A stretch of 64,000 bases of DNA, from assembly GCA_035765895.1 (NCBI GenBank), contig DASTWL010000089.1, forward strand, positions 90,538 to 154,537. The letters run 5' to 3'. A program made the position numbers and the translations under genes. Shown here one piece after another: positions 27,540 through 36,917 of this stretch. Numbering within the stretch: position 1 is the first letter of the stretch; every line of letters begins with the position of its first letter. The notes beneath the pieces are model-generated. The model ran no database searches. It was not told the origin of the DNA and worked only from the letters and a program-made list of their open reading frames with translations. This DNA comes from Verrucomicrobiia bacterium. Its GTDB lineage: Bacteria; Verrucomicrobiota; Verrucomicrobiia; Limisphaerales; DSYF01.

Positions 27540-30500
27540 TCAGGGCGCCACCGCGCGGAAGAATTTCTGCGCGCCGGTGGGTGTGTTCGTGTAAGGCGAT
27601 GTCGCAACCGCGTTGGTGGTCCAGGGCCCGGTGAGCGCATCCGCTTCGAGGAGGTGACCAGCAGACCAGGTCAGCACGAGCGCCGTGCCACTCCGCTCGA
27701 TGGTCAGTTCCGGCGGGGCCGTCATCCCGGCCAGCGTCAGCACTTCGCTCTGGCTGAGCGCCCGATTGAACACCGTCACCTCGTCAATCTTCCCGTTGAA
27801 GGTGGTGGCCACGGAATTATCGCTGCCGATGCGGATGTTGGACTGGCTGCCGCCCCACGACATGCTCGTGTGGGCGGTGAAGTTCGTGGCCGTTTGCAGC
27901 CCGTTGGTGTTGTAGAGATACAAGATGGCCTGCGTGGGCTCGACCACCACGGCGACGTAGGACCAGACGTTTGTCGGGATCAAGAGCCCGCTGTTGAACG
28001 ACCAGGTGGAATTCCCGTCGTTGTTCCACTTGTAGCCCAAACGGTCGTTGTTGTAGTAGCCGAGGCCGGCGACCGTGCCGCTGTTGCGGTTCACCAACAA
28101 CCCCACTGCGGATGGCTGAATCCCGTCGGGATAAATCCACATGCCAATGGTCGCCGTGTTGGTGTTCAGATTCAGCGCCGGCGTCGTGGCCCAGCTCTGA
28201 TCCGTGTTGCCCGTGCTTTGCAACGCGCCTTGATTCGTGGCAAATGCGGCATAGCCGTCCGCGGGCTGCACGCCCACGACGCCGTTCGCGGCGTTCTGGG
28301 CGGCCGTAAGATAGGTTCCATCGTGCGCCCCTGCGGCGTCATAGACGCCCTGCCCGCCCAGTGCCGGATCGTTCGTTTCATTCAACGGCCAGTAGGCAAC
28401 CGGGCCGAGGGCGAGCACCGAACTTGCAACCGAACCCGACATGGGCGGAGCGGGAACAACCGTCAACTGCGCCGCCAGGGTCGTCGCGCTGCCATCCGGA
28501 TTGGATACCATTGCCCGGAACTCGCTCCCGTCGTAGCCCGTTGCGTCGCTCAGGGCCAGCACGTTCGAGGTGGCGCCGGAGATGACACCCCCATCAGCCA
28601 AATTGGTGTATGGCCCGCCCGCCGGACCGTTCTGCCATCGCCAGGTCGGAACGACATAGCTGTCCGCCGCCGCCGTAAAGCTCAAGGGATGGCCGGCGAA
28701 GACCGTCTTCGCTTGCGGATCCTGCGTAATGACCGGAGGCTGGTTGGTCGGCGTGAATGACAACGCGCGCAGCACCAGCGCGTTCATGTTGCCGTTGTTG
28801 CCGGTCGGAAGATTCTCCTGAATGCTCTCGACCGAACTGGATGCCGTGAACGTGCCGACGATGTAAGCGTTGTCCCCCATTTTGAAGGTCGGGGAAACGT
28901 CAGCTTCATCGAAAACATCCTGAAAGCTGGCCAGCCGGTTGGATTCACCCGCCCCGGTGTCGCGGTTGTCCAGCGCAAACAACTGAACCGAATACTGCTC
29001 GCCCACCTGAAGGTTGTAGAGAGTGATCGTCTTGGGACCGCCGTCCCAGTTGAACTGGTTCAAGACCGCGTCGAAATCGGCATTGCTGGTGGTCAGGCCC
29101 GTGCCCGCGGGATACGCGCCTGTGGCCGTGCCGTTGCCCGTGACGGTGGCCACGGAGCCGTCGGACTTGAAGTTGATGATCCGGCCATTGCCGAGGGTGA
29201 CCGCCCGGGCGGTGTTGCCAAAAACCGCCGCGCCGACCACGGAACCGGAAACGTTGGTCAGAATCTCATCGGCCGCCCGGCCGACGATTGAAATCGGCGC
29301 CGACCAATGAAACTTGGCGGTGGAACTGTCGTTGACCACCAACGTTGCGCCCGAGCTGACGTTCCCGCCGATGGCATTGGTTGCCGCCAGCCGATACATG
29401 CCCGCATCATCAAATTGAAGATTGGTGAGGGCCAGTGACGTGTTCGTCTGGCCCGCGAGATTGAACCAATCCACCCCGCCGTTGGTGCTCATCTGCCACT
29501 GATTGGTCAGCGGATGGTTGCCTTCAAAACCGGCGCTGAAGGTGATCTCGCCGCCCGTGTATCGCGCGGCATAGTTCGGTGTCGTGTCCACCGTCACCGT
29601 CGGCGCACTGGCGGGATTCACCGTGAGGGTGACGACGTCGCTTGTCACCGACGAACTGCTGTTTGTGGCGACGAACCGGTATTGGAACTGGTAACCCGCT
29701 GAGAGGCCGGTGGTATCCTGCGTGTAGGTCAAACTGTTGGCGCCACTGATCGGCGTGAACGACGCGCCCGCGGAACCGTTGTCCCATTCCCAGTAATGGC
29801 CCGTGGCCGGCCCCGACACACCACAGGAAAGCACCACGGATTCGCCATCGTAAACCGCATTGGTGGGCGAGAATTGCGGCACCCCGACGGTGATGGTCGG
29901 AATGCTGTCCGGCCCCGCCGCATCATTCGCGGCGATATCCGATTCGCTTAACACCCCGCTGTAAACACGGAACTCGCTGATCGCCCCCTTCAGGTAAGGG
30001 TCGCCGGAATTGGCCCAAGGCGACCGGCCCAGCGTGAACACCGTCTGCGGATAGCTGCTCAAGGCGGCCAGCGTTCCGTTGTAACTGGACGACAGAACCC
30101 CGTTCACGTAGATCGCCTTCACGCCACCCGCGGGATCATAGATTAGCGTCACGTGATTCGTGACCGCCTGCGGCAACACCGAGCCGCCGTGGAGAACATT
30201 GCCGCCCCACGAGATGATGCCTTCAAAGTAGTTCGTGCCGCCATGGCTGGCGCCGCTGTCATAGACATTGTAACGCAGGTAGCTGCCTCCCGACCCGGTC
30301 CCACCTCCGTTATCAATGGAGAAAAGATGCACGTTGTTGTTCGGCACCGTGTAGGTAAACCAGGCGTCAATCGTCAGCGCCGTCAACCCGCTCAATTGCG
30401 CCGGTGGCAGGCTGACATACGTTCCGCTGGTCCCGTCCAGAACCACGCTGCCCGAGCCGTCAAAGGCCGCCGCCCCGCGCAACGTGCCCGTGTAGCCACC

Positions 30501-30740
30501 CACCGAGTCCACCACGTTGGTTCCATTGGTCCCGCTAAAGCTGTAGCGACTGACCAGCGTCGCCGCCGTGGCCGAGAGGCACGTCAATGCGAACGCGGCA
30601 CAACCCAGCGCGGCATTCAAAAACGATGCCCGGGTCGGTTGGCGCCGGCGGCCCCGGTTCTGCCGGGCAGCGCGGCGGAATGTTGCGTGGGCAAATGCGG
30701 ATATCCGGGGGAGAACATCAGTGGCAGGTCGGTGATTCAT
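27540..30740 (-). CDS. Secreted LamG / Ig-like multidomain protein
   Basis: The protein is 1066 residues from ATG 30740; in-frame codons further upstream are unlikely to be translated. The N-terminus is long and Arg-rich before the hydrophobic export segment (FLNAALGCAAFALTCLSATAA). Domains in order: LamG/concanavalin-like sandwich (LVSRYSFSGTNG, LTALTIDAWFTY), two or three Ig-like domains (YTQDTTGLSAGYQFQYRF, NQWQMSTNGGVDW), a middle sandwich domain, another Ig-like domain, and a second LamG domain (NTATIGMWIYPDG ... GKIDEVTVFNRALSQSE). The tail module ends QKFFRAVAP. No catalytic motif is visible, so a structural or adhesive surface protein is likely. A 14-base element shared with the kinase gene at 33638 lies 93 bases before the start. 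Confidence 0.82.
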   Translation of the reverse strand: MNHRPATDVLPRISAFAHATFRRAARQNRGRRRQPTRASFLNAALGCAAFALTCLSATAATLVSRYSFSGTNGTNVVDSVGGYTGTLRGAAAFDGSGSVVLDGTSGTYVSLPPAQLSGLTALTIDAWFTYTVPNNNVHLFSIDNGGGTGSGGSYLRYNVYDSGASHGGTNYFEGIISWGGNVLHGGSVLPQAVTNHVTLIYDPAGGVKAIYVNGVLSSSYNGTLAALSSYPQTVFTLGRSPWANSGDPYLKGAISEFRVYSGVLSESDIAANDAAGPDSIPTITVGVPQFSPTNAVYDGESVVLSCGVSGPATGHYWEWDNGSAGASFTPISGANSLTYTQDTTGLSAGYQFQYRFVATNSSSSVTSDVVTLTVNPASAPTVTVDTTPNYAARYTGGEITFSAGFEGNHPLTNQWQMSTNGGVDWFNLAGQTNTSLALTNLQFDDAGMYRLAATNAIGGNVSSGATLVVNDSSTAKFHWSAPISIVGRAADEILTNVSGSVVGAAVFGNTARAVTLGNGRIINFKSDGSVATVTGNGTATGAYPAGTGLTTSNADFDAVLNQFNWDGGPKTITLYNLQVGEQYSVQLFALDNRDTGAGESNRLASFQDVFDEADVSPTFKMGDNAYIVGTFTASSSVESIQENLPTGNNGNMNALVLRALSFTPTNQPPVITQDPQAKTVFAGHPLSFTAAADSYVVPTWRWQNGPAGGPYTNLADGGVISGATSNVLALSDATGYDGSEFRAMVSNPDGSATTLAAQLTVVPAPPMSGSVASSVLALGPVAYWPLNETNDPALGGQGVYDAAGAHDGTYLTAAQNAANGVVGVQPADGYAAFATNQGALQSTGNTDQSWATTPALNLNTNTATIGMWIYPDGIQPSAVGLLVNRNSGTVAGLGYYNNDRLGYKWNNDGNSTWSFNSGLLIPTNVWSYVAVVVEPTQAILYLYNTNGLQTATNFTAHTSMSWGGSQSNIRIGSDNSVATTFNGKIDEVTVFNRALSQSEVLTLAGMTAPPELTIERSGTALVLTWSAGHLLEADALTGPWTTNAVATSPYTNTPTGAQKFFRAVAP

Positions 30741-30832
30741 GGTTGCATGCGGTTGGTTGTCGGAGATGCCGGTTGAATCAAACCATTCAACGACATTTCC
30801 GGGTTCTTCCATGCACGCGCCATTCCGGGGAC

Positions 30833-30846
30833 AAAACCTGCCAGAA
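30833..30846 (-). promoter_or_regulatory. Shared 14-base upstream element, copy 1
   Basis: On the minus strand the sequence is TTCTGGCAGGTTTT, identical to the copy at 33674-33687. It lies 93 bases before the LamG/Ig gene start, in the same orientation relative to its gene as the other copy. It is a candidate -35-type element for the ECF sigma factor encoded at 33781-34338 (inference). Confidence 0.4.
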
Positions 30847-31036
30847 TTTTTCAGGGACGGTCAGCCTCGGGAAAGTGAAACGGTCCGGTGCGCCAGTGCA
30901 CAGCCCTCCAATCCGGCAGCGGCGTTTCGGCCGGCGCGCACGAAGGCAGGGAGCGCGAAGCTAAAAACAAGGCGGAAGCCATCTCCCCAGATGACTTCCG
31001 CCATTCCCCCACCAACCCAAAACTTGTGCCTCCGGA

Positions 31037-31239
31037 TTACGCGTCCGCCCCCACCGGCGCCACCACCGAACCGGCCGCCCGGTTCTGCGCCCGCCCTTTG
31101 CGCCAATTGGCGCGGTGATGCAACACCCATTCCACCAACGCCGACCCGAAGCCGATGTCGCGGCCCGCCTTTTCCGACTCCAGCCATTGTGCCGGAGGCT
31201 TTCCTCACGCTCCGCCTGCCATTCCTCATACAGGCGCAT
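31037..31239 (-). pseudogene. Frameshifted small gene (ESEKAGRDIGF-type protein)
   Basis: Reading left from ATG 31239, one frame gives MRLYEEWQAEREESLR and then degenerates. A second frame, closed by a stop just upstream, takes over near 31187 and gives AQWLESEKAGRDIGF, then SALVEWVLHHRANWRKGR and a TAA at 31037. Joined, they make a compact, helical, charged protein of about 65 residues that matches a small hypothetical family I remember from Verrucomicrobiota (unverified). A single-base indel within about CTCCGGCACAATGG explains it. It may be a decayed gene, an assembly or sequencing error, or less likely a programmed frameshift. It lies 3' of the kinase gene on the same strand. Function unknown. 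Confidence 0.55.
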
Positions 31240-31442
31240 CGGCGACGCCAGGCCGCCCGCCTTTGCGTTCGCGGCGCGACCCAAAAGTGACGCCTTCAGG
31301 TTCCGATGAAGGACTGCCCTGACGGCATGTGCCCTTGCGGCCAGAAGGCCGCCCTGAAGCATTTCCGCCGTTCACGCATGGGAAGCCACCATAGCCGGTT
31401 TCCCGCCGTGGCGGACGTCATGAAAGTTAACGATGCCTGCCC
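31240..31442. other. Intergenic region after the Ser/Thr kinase gene
   Basis: No gene is supported here. It contains a perfect 6-bp hairpin GCGGCC-AGAA-GGCCGC (31337-31352), about 90 bases past the kinase stop, which may end that transcript. The remaining stretch between the broken small gene (31037) and the LamG gene start (30740) holds only the 14-base element noted separately. Confidence 0.4.
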
Positions 31443-33638
31443 TTATGGAGCCGGAGCGGTCGCGGGAGGATTTTCAACCAATTTCGTTGCTTCGCCCAGA
31501 AGGATGCGGGCGAAGACCCAGTCATACCACATGCCAACTCCTGGCATGCCGCGATCCAGACCACTTTGAAATTCCCGCTCAACGAGCTGCCGACCTTCGG
31601 TCAGCTGCTCACGGGCTTCGGCCAGCTGGCCGTTCCGGCAGGACGCCATCGCCAGAATCAATCGAACGGTCGCAGTCCGCACGGTCGCCTCCTTCGGATT
31701 CATGCCTTGACGGCAATACGCCTCGGATTCCTCGAACTGGCCGTTGCGATATTTCCACAGCGCGATGGGAATGGCCGCCCAACCGGTGCGGACCGAGGCG
31801 GGCTGCGCATCCGTCCATTGCTGCACCAGACTTCCGAGCGGCTGCAATTGCGCCAGCGTGCTTTCGTGCACGGGCGGCAGGAGGCACGTTTTCAAAATCC
31901 GCCCCGCCGCGTCGCCGTTGGTCTCGCTCATGAAGCGCGCCACGGCTTCTTCCCGGAAGCGCTCGTAGCCGTCCAGGTTTCCGCTCTCGACCAACACCAC
32001 GCCGCAGGACTGGTAATCCAACGTGACCGGGCCCCACGGATCGAGCTTGTCAATCTCCATCAGCGCCGAAAAGCGATCGGCCGACTCGCGCCACCGGCCC
32101 TGGAGCGCAAGCCATTCACCGACGGAACGCAACGCCGCCACGCCGTCAAGGCTCGGCCGCTTCGGCGGCGTCTTCATCGCCTCGACCAGCCGCGCCGCAC
32201 CGGCAAAATCGCCCTGGTTCACCAGCATCACGGCCTCGGTCAGCTTCTCGCGCGCCTCCGCCTGCCGGCGCAACTGGGCTTCGTTGGCCCGCGCTTCCTC
32301 CGCCTTGAAGAACATCCAGGTCGCGGTTCCCAGCCCCGCAATCAATGCCAGCGCCACCGCCGTGCCCGCCGCAAAAACCACCTTGTTCCGGCTCACGAGC
32401 TTTTGGAAGCGATACAGCCGGCTGGGCGGACGCGCCGCGACGGGCTCGTTGTTCAGGTAGCGTTCCACGTCCAGCGCGAGTCCGTTCGCCGTGTCGTAAC
32501 GGCGCGCGCGATCCTTCTCCAGCGCCTTCATCACGATCCAGTCCAAATCCCCCTTGAGCAGCGAGATCAACTGGGGCGGCTCCTCGTGGCGATGTTCAGC
32601 GGTGGCCCTCAGTTCCGTGCCGTGCAGCGTGGTCAGAACCAGCGACGGCCGTTGCGGCTCCTTTTCGCGCAACGTGCGGCGGAATTCGTCGAGGCCGGAA
32701 CGCATCAGCGTGGTGCCGTCAAAGGGTGTCTTGCCGGTGAGCAATTCGTATAGCAGCACGCCCAGGCTGTAGATGTCGCTGCGCGTGTCCACGTCCAGCG
32801 CGCAGAACTCCGCCTGCTCGGGGCTCATGTAAGCCGGCGTCCCGATGAGCTGCTCGTGGGGTGTAAACAACGTCTGGTCTGTCAGCCGTCCTTCGATGGC
32901 CTTGGCGATGCCGAAATCAATCACCTTTGGGAGCGGCTTCCCATCGTTCAGGGTGACCAGGATGTTCGACGGCTTAATGTCGCGGTGAATGATGCCCTTC
33001 TGGTGTGCGTGCTGGATCGCATGGCAGACCTGGATGAACAACTCCAGCCGCTGCCGGGTGTTGTGATTGTTTGCGTCGCAAAACTCGGTGATCTTCGTCC
33101 CGCGCACCAGTTCCATCACGAAATACGGCCGGCCCGTTCCGGTCGCGCCGGCGTCCAGCACGCGCGCGATGTTGGGATGATCCATCAGTGCCAGCGCCTG
33201 CCGTTCGGCGTCGAACCGCGCGATGACGCTCTTGGTGTCCAGGCCGAGCTTGATGATCTTGAGCGCCACGCGCCGGCGCACGGGCGCCTCCTGTTCGGCC
33301 AGGTAAACCACGCCGCAGCCGCCTTCGCCGATCCGTTGCAGAATCTTGTAACGGTCAATCCGGGCGCCAATCCATTCATCCGGCAAAGGTTCGCCGGACT
33401 TCGCGGCCGCCGCCGCCTCTCTCGGAAGTTCTTCTGCCGTCAGGGCAATTGCCGACCGCCCCCGGCTGAGCAAACGGTCCGCGTCTTCCTGTGACGCGAG
33501 CATCTCGTCCACGACGGAACGCAACTGCGGATTGCCCGCACAGGACTGGTCCAGATAGGCGCGGCGCTGCTCCGGGTCGGTCATGTGAATCGCCGTGAAG
33601 AAGATGGCGTCCTCGAGTTGTTTGCTGCCGCTCGTCAC
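31443..33638 (-). CDS. Transmembrane Ser/Thr protein kinase (PknB-type) with C-terminal repeats
   Basis: The protein is 731 residues from GTG 33638, with TGAGG about 10 bases upstream. The N-terminal ~80 residues match the usual leader of this kinase group (QLEDAIFFTAIHMTDPEQR). The kinase domain shows IGEGGCGVVYLA (P-loop), VALKIIK (catalytic Lys), IHRDIKPSNILV, DFGIAKAI and GTPAYMSPEQ, so it should be active. One membrane helix (VVFAAGTAVALALIAGLG, about residue 430) separates it from a helical, TPR-like C-terminal part on the other side of the membrane. It lies 142 bases after the ECF sigma gene on the same strand, the ECF/kinase pairing seen repeatedly in Planctomycetota and Verrucomicrobiota. 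The kinase probably controls the sigma factor's activity. Confidence 0.93.
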   Translation of the reverse strand: MTSGSKQLEDAIFFTAIHMTDPEQRRAYLDQSCAGNPQLRSVVDEMLASQEDADRLLSRGRSAIALTAEELPREAAAAAKSGEPLPDEWIGARIDRYKILQRIGEGGCGVVYLAEQEAPVRRRVALKIIKLGLDTKSVIARFDAERQALALMDHPNIARVLDAGATGTGRPYFVMELVRGTKITEFCDANNHNTRQRLELFIQVCHAIQHAHQKGIIHRDIKPSNILVTLNDGKPLPKVIDFGIAKAIEGRLTDQTLFTPHEQLIGTPAYMSPEQAEFCALDVDTRSDIYSLGVLLYELLTGKTPFDGTTLMRSGLDEFRRTLREKEPQRPSLVLTTLHGTELRATAEHRHEEPPQLISLLKGDLDWIVMKALEKDRARRYDTANGLALDVERYLNNEPVAARPPSRLYRFQKLVSRNKVVFAAGTAVALALIAGLGTATWMFFKAEEARANEAQLRRQAEAREKLTEAVMLVNQGDFAGAARLVEAMKTPPKRPSLDGVAALRSVGEWLALQGRWRESADRFSALMEIDKLDPWGPVTLDYQSCGVVLVESGNLDGYERFREEAVARFMSETNGDAAGRILKTCLLPPVHESTLAQLQPLGSLVQQWTDAQPASVRTGWAAIPIALWKYRNGQFEESEAYCRQGMNPKEATVRTATVRLILAMASCRNGQLAEAREQLTEGRQLVEREFQSGLDRGMPGVGMWYDWVFARILLGEATKLVENPPATAPAP

Positions 33639-33673
33639 AATCGTTCAACCTCATCACGCGTCACCGGGCGTGG

Positions 33674-33687
33674 AAAACCTGCCAGAA
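33674..33687 (-). promoter_or_regulatory. Shared 14-base upstream element, copy 2
   Basis: The same 14-mer (TTCTGGCAGGTTTT on the minus strand) as at 30833-30846, 36 bases before the kinase GTG and inside the ECF-kinase gap. If it is a -35 element, the kinase transcript would have a very short leader. This fits autoregulation of the pair by the neighbouring ECF factor, but that is inference. Confidence 0.4.
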
Positions 33688-33780
33688 AAACGCCCGGCCG
33701 GACCCGGTTCGCCACACGGGAACTGATTCACGGCCGAAGCATGACCCAAGCGCGCCGCCAGACAATGGTTAAGCGGGCTC

Positions 33781-34338
33781 TCACTCCTGCGCCTTCACCC
33801 ACCGAAACAACCTCGCCTTGGCGCAAACCCACTGGCGGTAAACGGTGCGTTCGCTGATGCCGAGATTCTGCGCCACTTCCTCGTTGGTCAGGCCGCCAAA
33901 GAACTTCAGCACCACGACCCGCGCCTGCTCCGGATCTTCCTGTTCGAGCCGTTCGAGGGCCTCGTTGATCCGGAGCACGTCACCGTCCGGCGTGCTCTCG
34001 GCAACCTCAACGTCGGCCAGGTCCACCCGCACCTGATCCCCGCCGCGCTTGAGGCGGGATTTGCGGCGCGCCTTGTCCACGAGAATGCGCCGCATCGCAT
34101 CCGCCGCCGCCCCGAAGAAATGGGCCCGATTCGCCCACGAACGGCTCCCCTCGCCGACGAGTTGCAACCACGCCTCGTGGACCAGCGCGGTTGGCTGGAG
34201 CGTGTGCCCGGCAGACTCACGCGCCATGCGCGCCGCCGCGAGCTGGCGCAGTTCGTCATACACCAGCGGCAGCAGCTCCTCGGACGCCTGCTTTTCGCCG
34301 CGCCCGACGGCCTGCAAGACCAGGGTGATGTCGCTCAT
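33781..34338 (-). CDS. ECF-type RNA polymerase sigma-70 factor (SigX6/TIGR02999-like)
   Basis: The protein is 185 residues from ATG 34338; longer frames upstream lack the family pattern. Region 2 reads LLPLVYDELRQLAAARM then TLQPTALVHEAWLQLVG, which is the hallmark of the TIGR02999/PF07638 ECF group rather than classical ECFs. It is followed by FFGAAADAMRRILVD. Region 4 has the helix-turn-helix LTNEEVAQNLGISERTVYRQW. These factors redirect RNA polymerase to a small regulon. There is no anti-sigma gene; the partner is the transmembrane kinase just downstream, so phosphorylation-based control is the likely mechanism. Confidence 0.92.
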   Translation of the reverse strand: MSDITLVLQAVGRGEKQASEELLPLVYDELRQLAAARMARESAGHTLQPTALVHEAWLQLVGEGSRSWANRAHFFGAAADAMRRILVDKARRKSRLKRGGDQVRVDLADVEVAESTPDGDVLRINEALERLEQEDPEQARVVVLKFFGGLTNEEVAQNLGISERTVYRQWVCAKARLFRWVKAQE

Positions 34339-34578
34339 GGATGAGCCATGTTGGCCGCCGCACGGGGCTTTGGCAACTTCCCAACCGCCGGGCAAATTTG
34401 CGGCCCCGCCCGCTCCTCGCCTCAGGCCACTGGGGTGGTCGCGGGCGAGCTGCAAGACTGCGGATTCTCGGATAACTCCAGGATTTCTGGAGCCACTCAA
34501 AATCCAGCAAGACTGTTTTGAAGACAAAAGGGTGGTCGAACTTGAACTGACCAAGAGGCTGAGTTCGAGAAGATAAAA

Positions 34579-34654
<76 letters not shown>

Positions 34655-34718
34655 AACCAAGGCCGCGTAGAATCATCGGCCCTTGGCGATTTGTCAATCC
34701 CGCGGTTTGAAAACGGGC

Positions 34719-35927
34719 TCAGAGATTTTCCGGCGCCTGCAAGAGGTCGGACACCCGCTTCAGCAAACGGCCCGCCGCCCCGCCATCCAGCACGCGATGA
34801 TCGAAGCTCAAGGTCAAATAGGCCTCCGTCACCGGCACAAACTGGCCTTTGGCTTCATCCCAGCTCGGCACCTTGCGCCCGGCTCCGATGCCGAGCACGA
34901 GCGTTTGTTCCGGCAGCGGAATCGGCGTCGCCCAGATCAGACCGAACGTGCCGAAGTTCGTCACGGTGGCAATGGAACCGCCGGTCGCGTCGAGCGGCAG
35001 CTTCCGCTGATGCGCCAGACGGATGAGTTCATCGTAACGCGCCACCAGCTCGGCCAGCGGCTTCTTGTCCACGTCACGCAGCACCGGCACCAGCACGCCG
35101 TCCTCGGCTTCAACTGCGAAGCCGATGTCGATGGCGGGCGGATGAACGATTTTGGAGCCGATCAAACGGCCCGCCGGCGCGCTGTTTTCGCGCAGTGCAA
35201 TCGCCAGCGCCCGCAGCGCATACAGCGCGGGACCGGGCTTGGGATTGGACGCCTTGCGATGCGCGAGCAAGGCCTCAAAGCACGCGGGCAATCCGACCGT
35301 CGCCAGGGGCCGCGTCCAGCTGCGCCGCATGGCGTCGGCCACGGCCACCCGCATGGAGGAGGCCGGGCTCATGCGCAGCTTTTCGAGGTTCGCGATGAAT
35401 TTTTCCAGATCCTCGATGGTGACCCGGTTGGCCGCCCCGCTGCCGGCAATGCCGGCGACATCGGCGGCGTGCAGCCCCAGTTCATTCATGCGCGCCTTCA
35501 TGCGCGGGGACATGAAGCTCGCTCCGGCCGCGTTGGCCGGCACCGGCAAGCCGCGCACGGTGGGCTGAACGGTCTTGTTTCCCGCCGGCGCCGCCGAGTT
35601 GGCGGAGGCCGCCGTGGTGGGCAACTGGTCTTCCGCGGGGGCTGCGGGCGCCGGTGCATCCAGCCCCGCGCGCGCGGCCTCTTCTTGGGTTACCTCGAGG
35701 TAACCCAGCACGGCGCCCACCGGATAACTCTCGTTGAGTTTGGCCAGGTAGCTTTGCACCCGGCCGCTGCACGGCGAGGCGACGGTCATGGTGGCCTTGC
35801 TGGTTTCCACTTCGATGATGTCCTGGTCCAGGCCGATGTCGCCGCCGGGCGGGACAAGGAAATTGATGACGGTGGCCTCGGCGATGGACTCGCCCAACTG
35901 CGGCATGATGATGGGAATTTGCGGCAT
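34719..35927 (-). CDS. Dihydrolipoamide acyltransferase, E2 of a 2-oxoacid dehydrogenase complex
   Basis: The protein is 402 residues. The lipoyl domain (1-80) has the lipoylated Lys in VETSKATMTV. A Pro/Ala linker follows, then a peripheral subunit-binding domain (FMSPRMKARMNELGL ... NRVTIEDLEKF) and the catalytic domain with FDHRVLDGG near the C-terminus. It transfers the acyl group from lipoyl-lysine to CoA and forms the core of the complex. It is the third gene after E1alpha and E1beta, 9 bases past E1beta. No E3 gene is here, so a shared E3 elsewhere is expected. Pyruvate is the likeliest substrate, but branched-chain 2-oxoacids or acetoin cannot be excluded. Confidence 0.92.
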   Translation of the reverse strand: MPQIPIIMPQLGESIAEATVINFLVPPGGDIGLDQDIIEVETSKATMTVASPCSGRVQSYLAKLNESYPVGAVLGYLEVTQEEAARAGLDAPAPAAPAEDQLPTTAASANSAAPAGNKTVQPTVRGLPVPANAAGASFMSPRMKARMNELGLHAADVAGIAGSGAANRVTIEDLEKFIANLEKLRMSPASSMRVAVADAMRRSWTRPLATVGLPACFEALLAHRKASNPKPGPALYALRALAIALRENSAPAGRLIGSKIVHPPAIDIGFAVEAEDGVLVPVLRDVDKKPLAELVARYDELIRLAHQRKLPLDATGGSIATVTNFGTFGLIWATPIPLPEQTLVLGIGAGRKVPSWDEAKGQFVPVTEAYLTLSFDHRVLDGGAAGRLLKRVSDLLQAPENL

Positions 35928-35936
35928 AGGCTCGAA

Positions 35937-36902
35937 TTACATGCACAAAAGACGCCGCGCGGCCTGCGCCACGCTGCGGGCGGTCGGACGGTGCGCCGCC
36001 CAGAGATTGGGATGATACGGCACCGGCGTATCCTTGGCGTTGAGGCGTTGGGGCGGTGCATCCAGCAATCCCCAGCCTTCGGCGGCCACCCGGGCCACCA
36101 CTTCGGCGGTGACGCCGCCCCACGGCCATGATTCGCCGACGCACAAAAGGCGGCCGGTTCGCGCCACACTGGCCATGACCGTGTCGGTGTCGAGCGGTTT
36201 GACGGAGCGCAGATCCACGACCTCGATGAGCCAGCCTTCCGTGGCCAGTTCATCGGCGGCGGCGAGGGCCTCATGCACCATTGCGCTGTAAGCCACAATG
36301 GTCATGTCGCGGCCTTCGCGGGCGAGCCGGGCCTTGCCCACCGGCATGGCTTCGGTCGGCAGTTTGTCCGCCTTGAGGTGGTAGTAGAGCAGTTTGTGCT
36401 CGCAGAAAATGACCGGGTCATCAATGGCCACCGCCTCGAGCAGCATGCTGTAAGCATCCTCCACCGTGGCCGGCGTCATGACGACGAGCCCGGGATAATG
36501 GGCGTAAATGGTTTCCAAACTCTGGCTGTGGAACGGGCCGCTGCCCGAAGTGCCACCGAAGGGCAGCCGCACCACCAGCGGACACGGGACGTTCGTGCGC
36601 CAGTAGAGCGTGGCCGCCTGATTCACAATCTGGTTGAACGCCACCGTGGAAAAATCCGCAAACTGCATTTCCACGATCGGACGCAGGCCCTCAATGGCGG
36701 CGCCCACGGCGAACCCGGTGATGGCGTCTTCGCTGATGGGCGCGTCAATAACGCGGCCGGGAAATTGTTCCTGCAGGTTCTTTGTGGCCTTGAAGGCGCC
36801 GCCGAACTTGCCGACGTCTTCGCCGTAAATGAACACGCGCGGATCATCGGCCAGGGCCCTGGCTTGGGCTTCGCGGATGGCCTCGAGGTAGGTGATGCTC
36901 AT
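35937..36902 (-). CDS. pdhB: 2-oxoacid (probably pyruvate) dehydrogenase E1 beta subunit
   Basis: The protein is 321 residues, normal for the family. ITYLEAIREAQARALADDPRVFIYGEDVGKFGG opens the pyrimidine-binding transketolase domain in its usual form. VIDAPISEDAITGFAVGAAI and PCPLVVRLPFGG are typical of E1beta, and the C-terminal transketolase domain (VEVVDLRSVKPLDTDTV) is intact. With E1alpha it forms the alpha2beta2 thiamine-diphosphate enzyme that decarboxylates the 2-oxoacid and acylates the E2 lipoyl group. It lies 15 bases after E1alpha and 9 before E2, so all three are co-transcribed. The symbol assumes pyruvate as substrate. Confidence 0.9.
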   Translation of the reverse strand: MSITYLEAIREAQARALADDPRVFIYGEDVGKFGGAFKATKNLQEQFPGRVIDAPISEDAITGFAVGAAIEGLRPIVEMQFADFSTVAFNQIVNQAATLYWRTNVPCPLVVRLPFGGTSGSGPFHSQSLETIYAHYPGLVVMTPATVEDAYSMLLEAVAIDDPVIFCEHKLLYYHLKADKLPTEAMPVGKARLAREGRDMTIVAYSAMVHEALAAADELATEGWLIEVVDLRSVKPLDTDTVMASVARTGRLLCVGESWPWGGVTAEVVARVAAEGWGLLDAPPQRLNAKDTPVPYHPNLWAAHRPTARSVAQAARRLLCM

Positions 36903-36917
36903 GCGGCGGCCGCGCTC

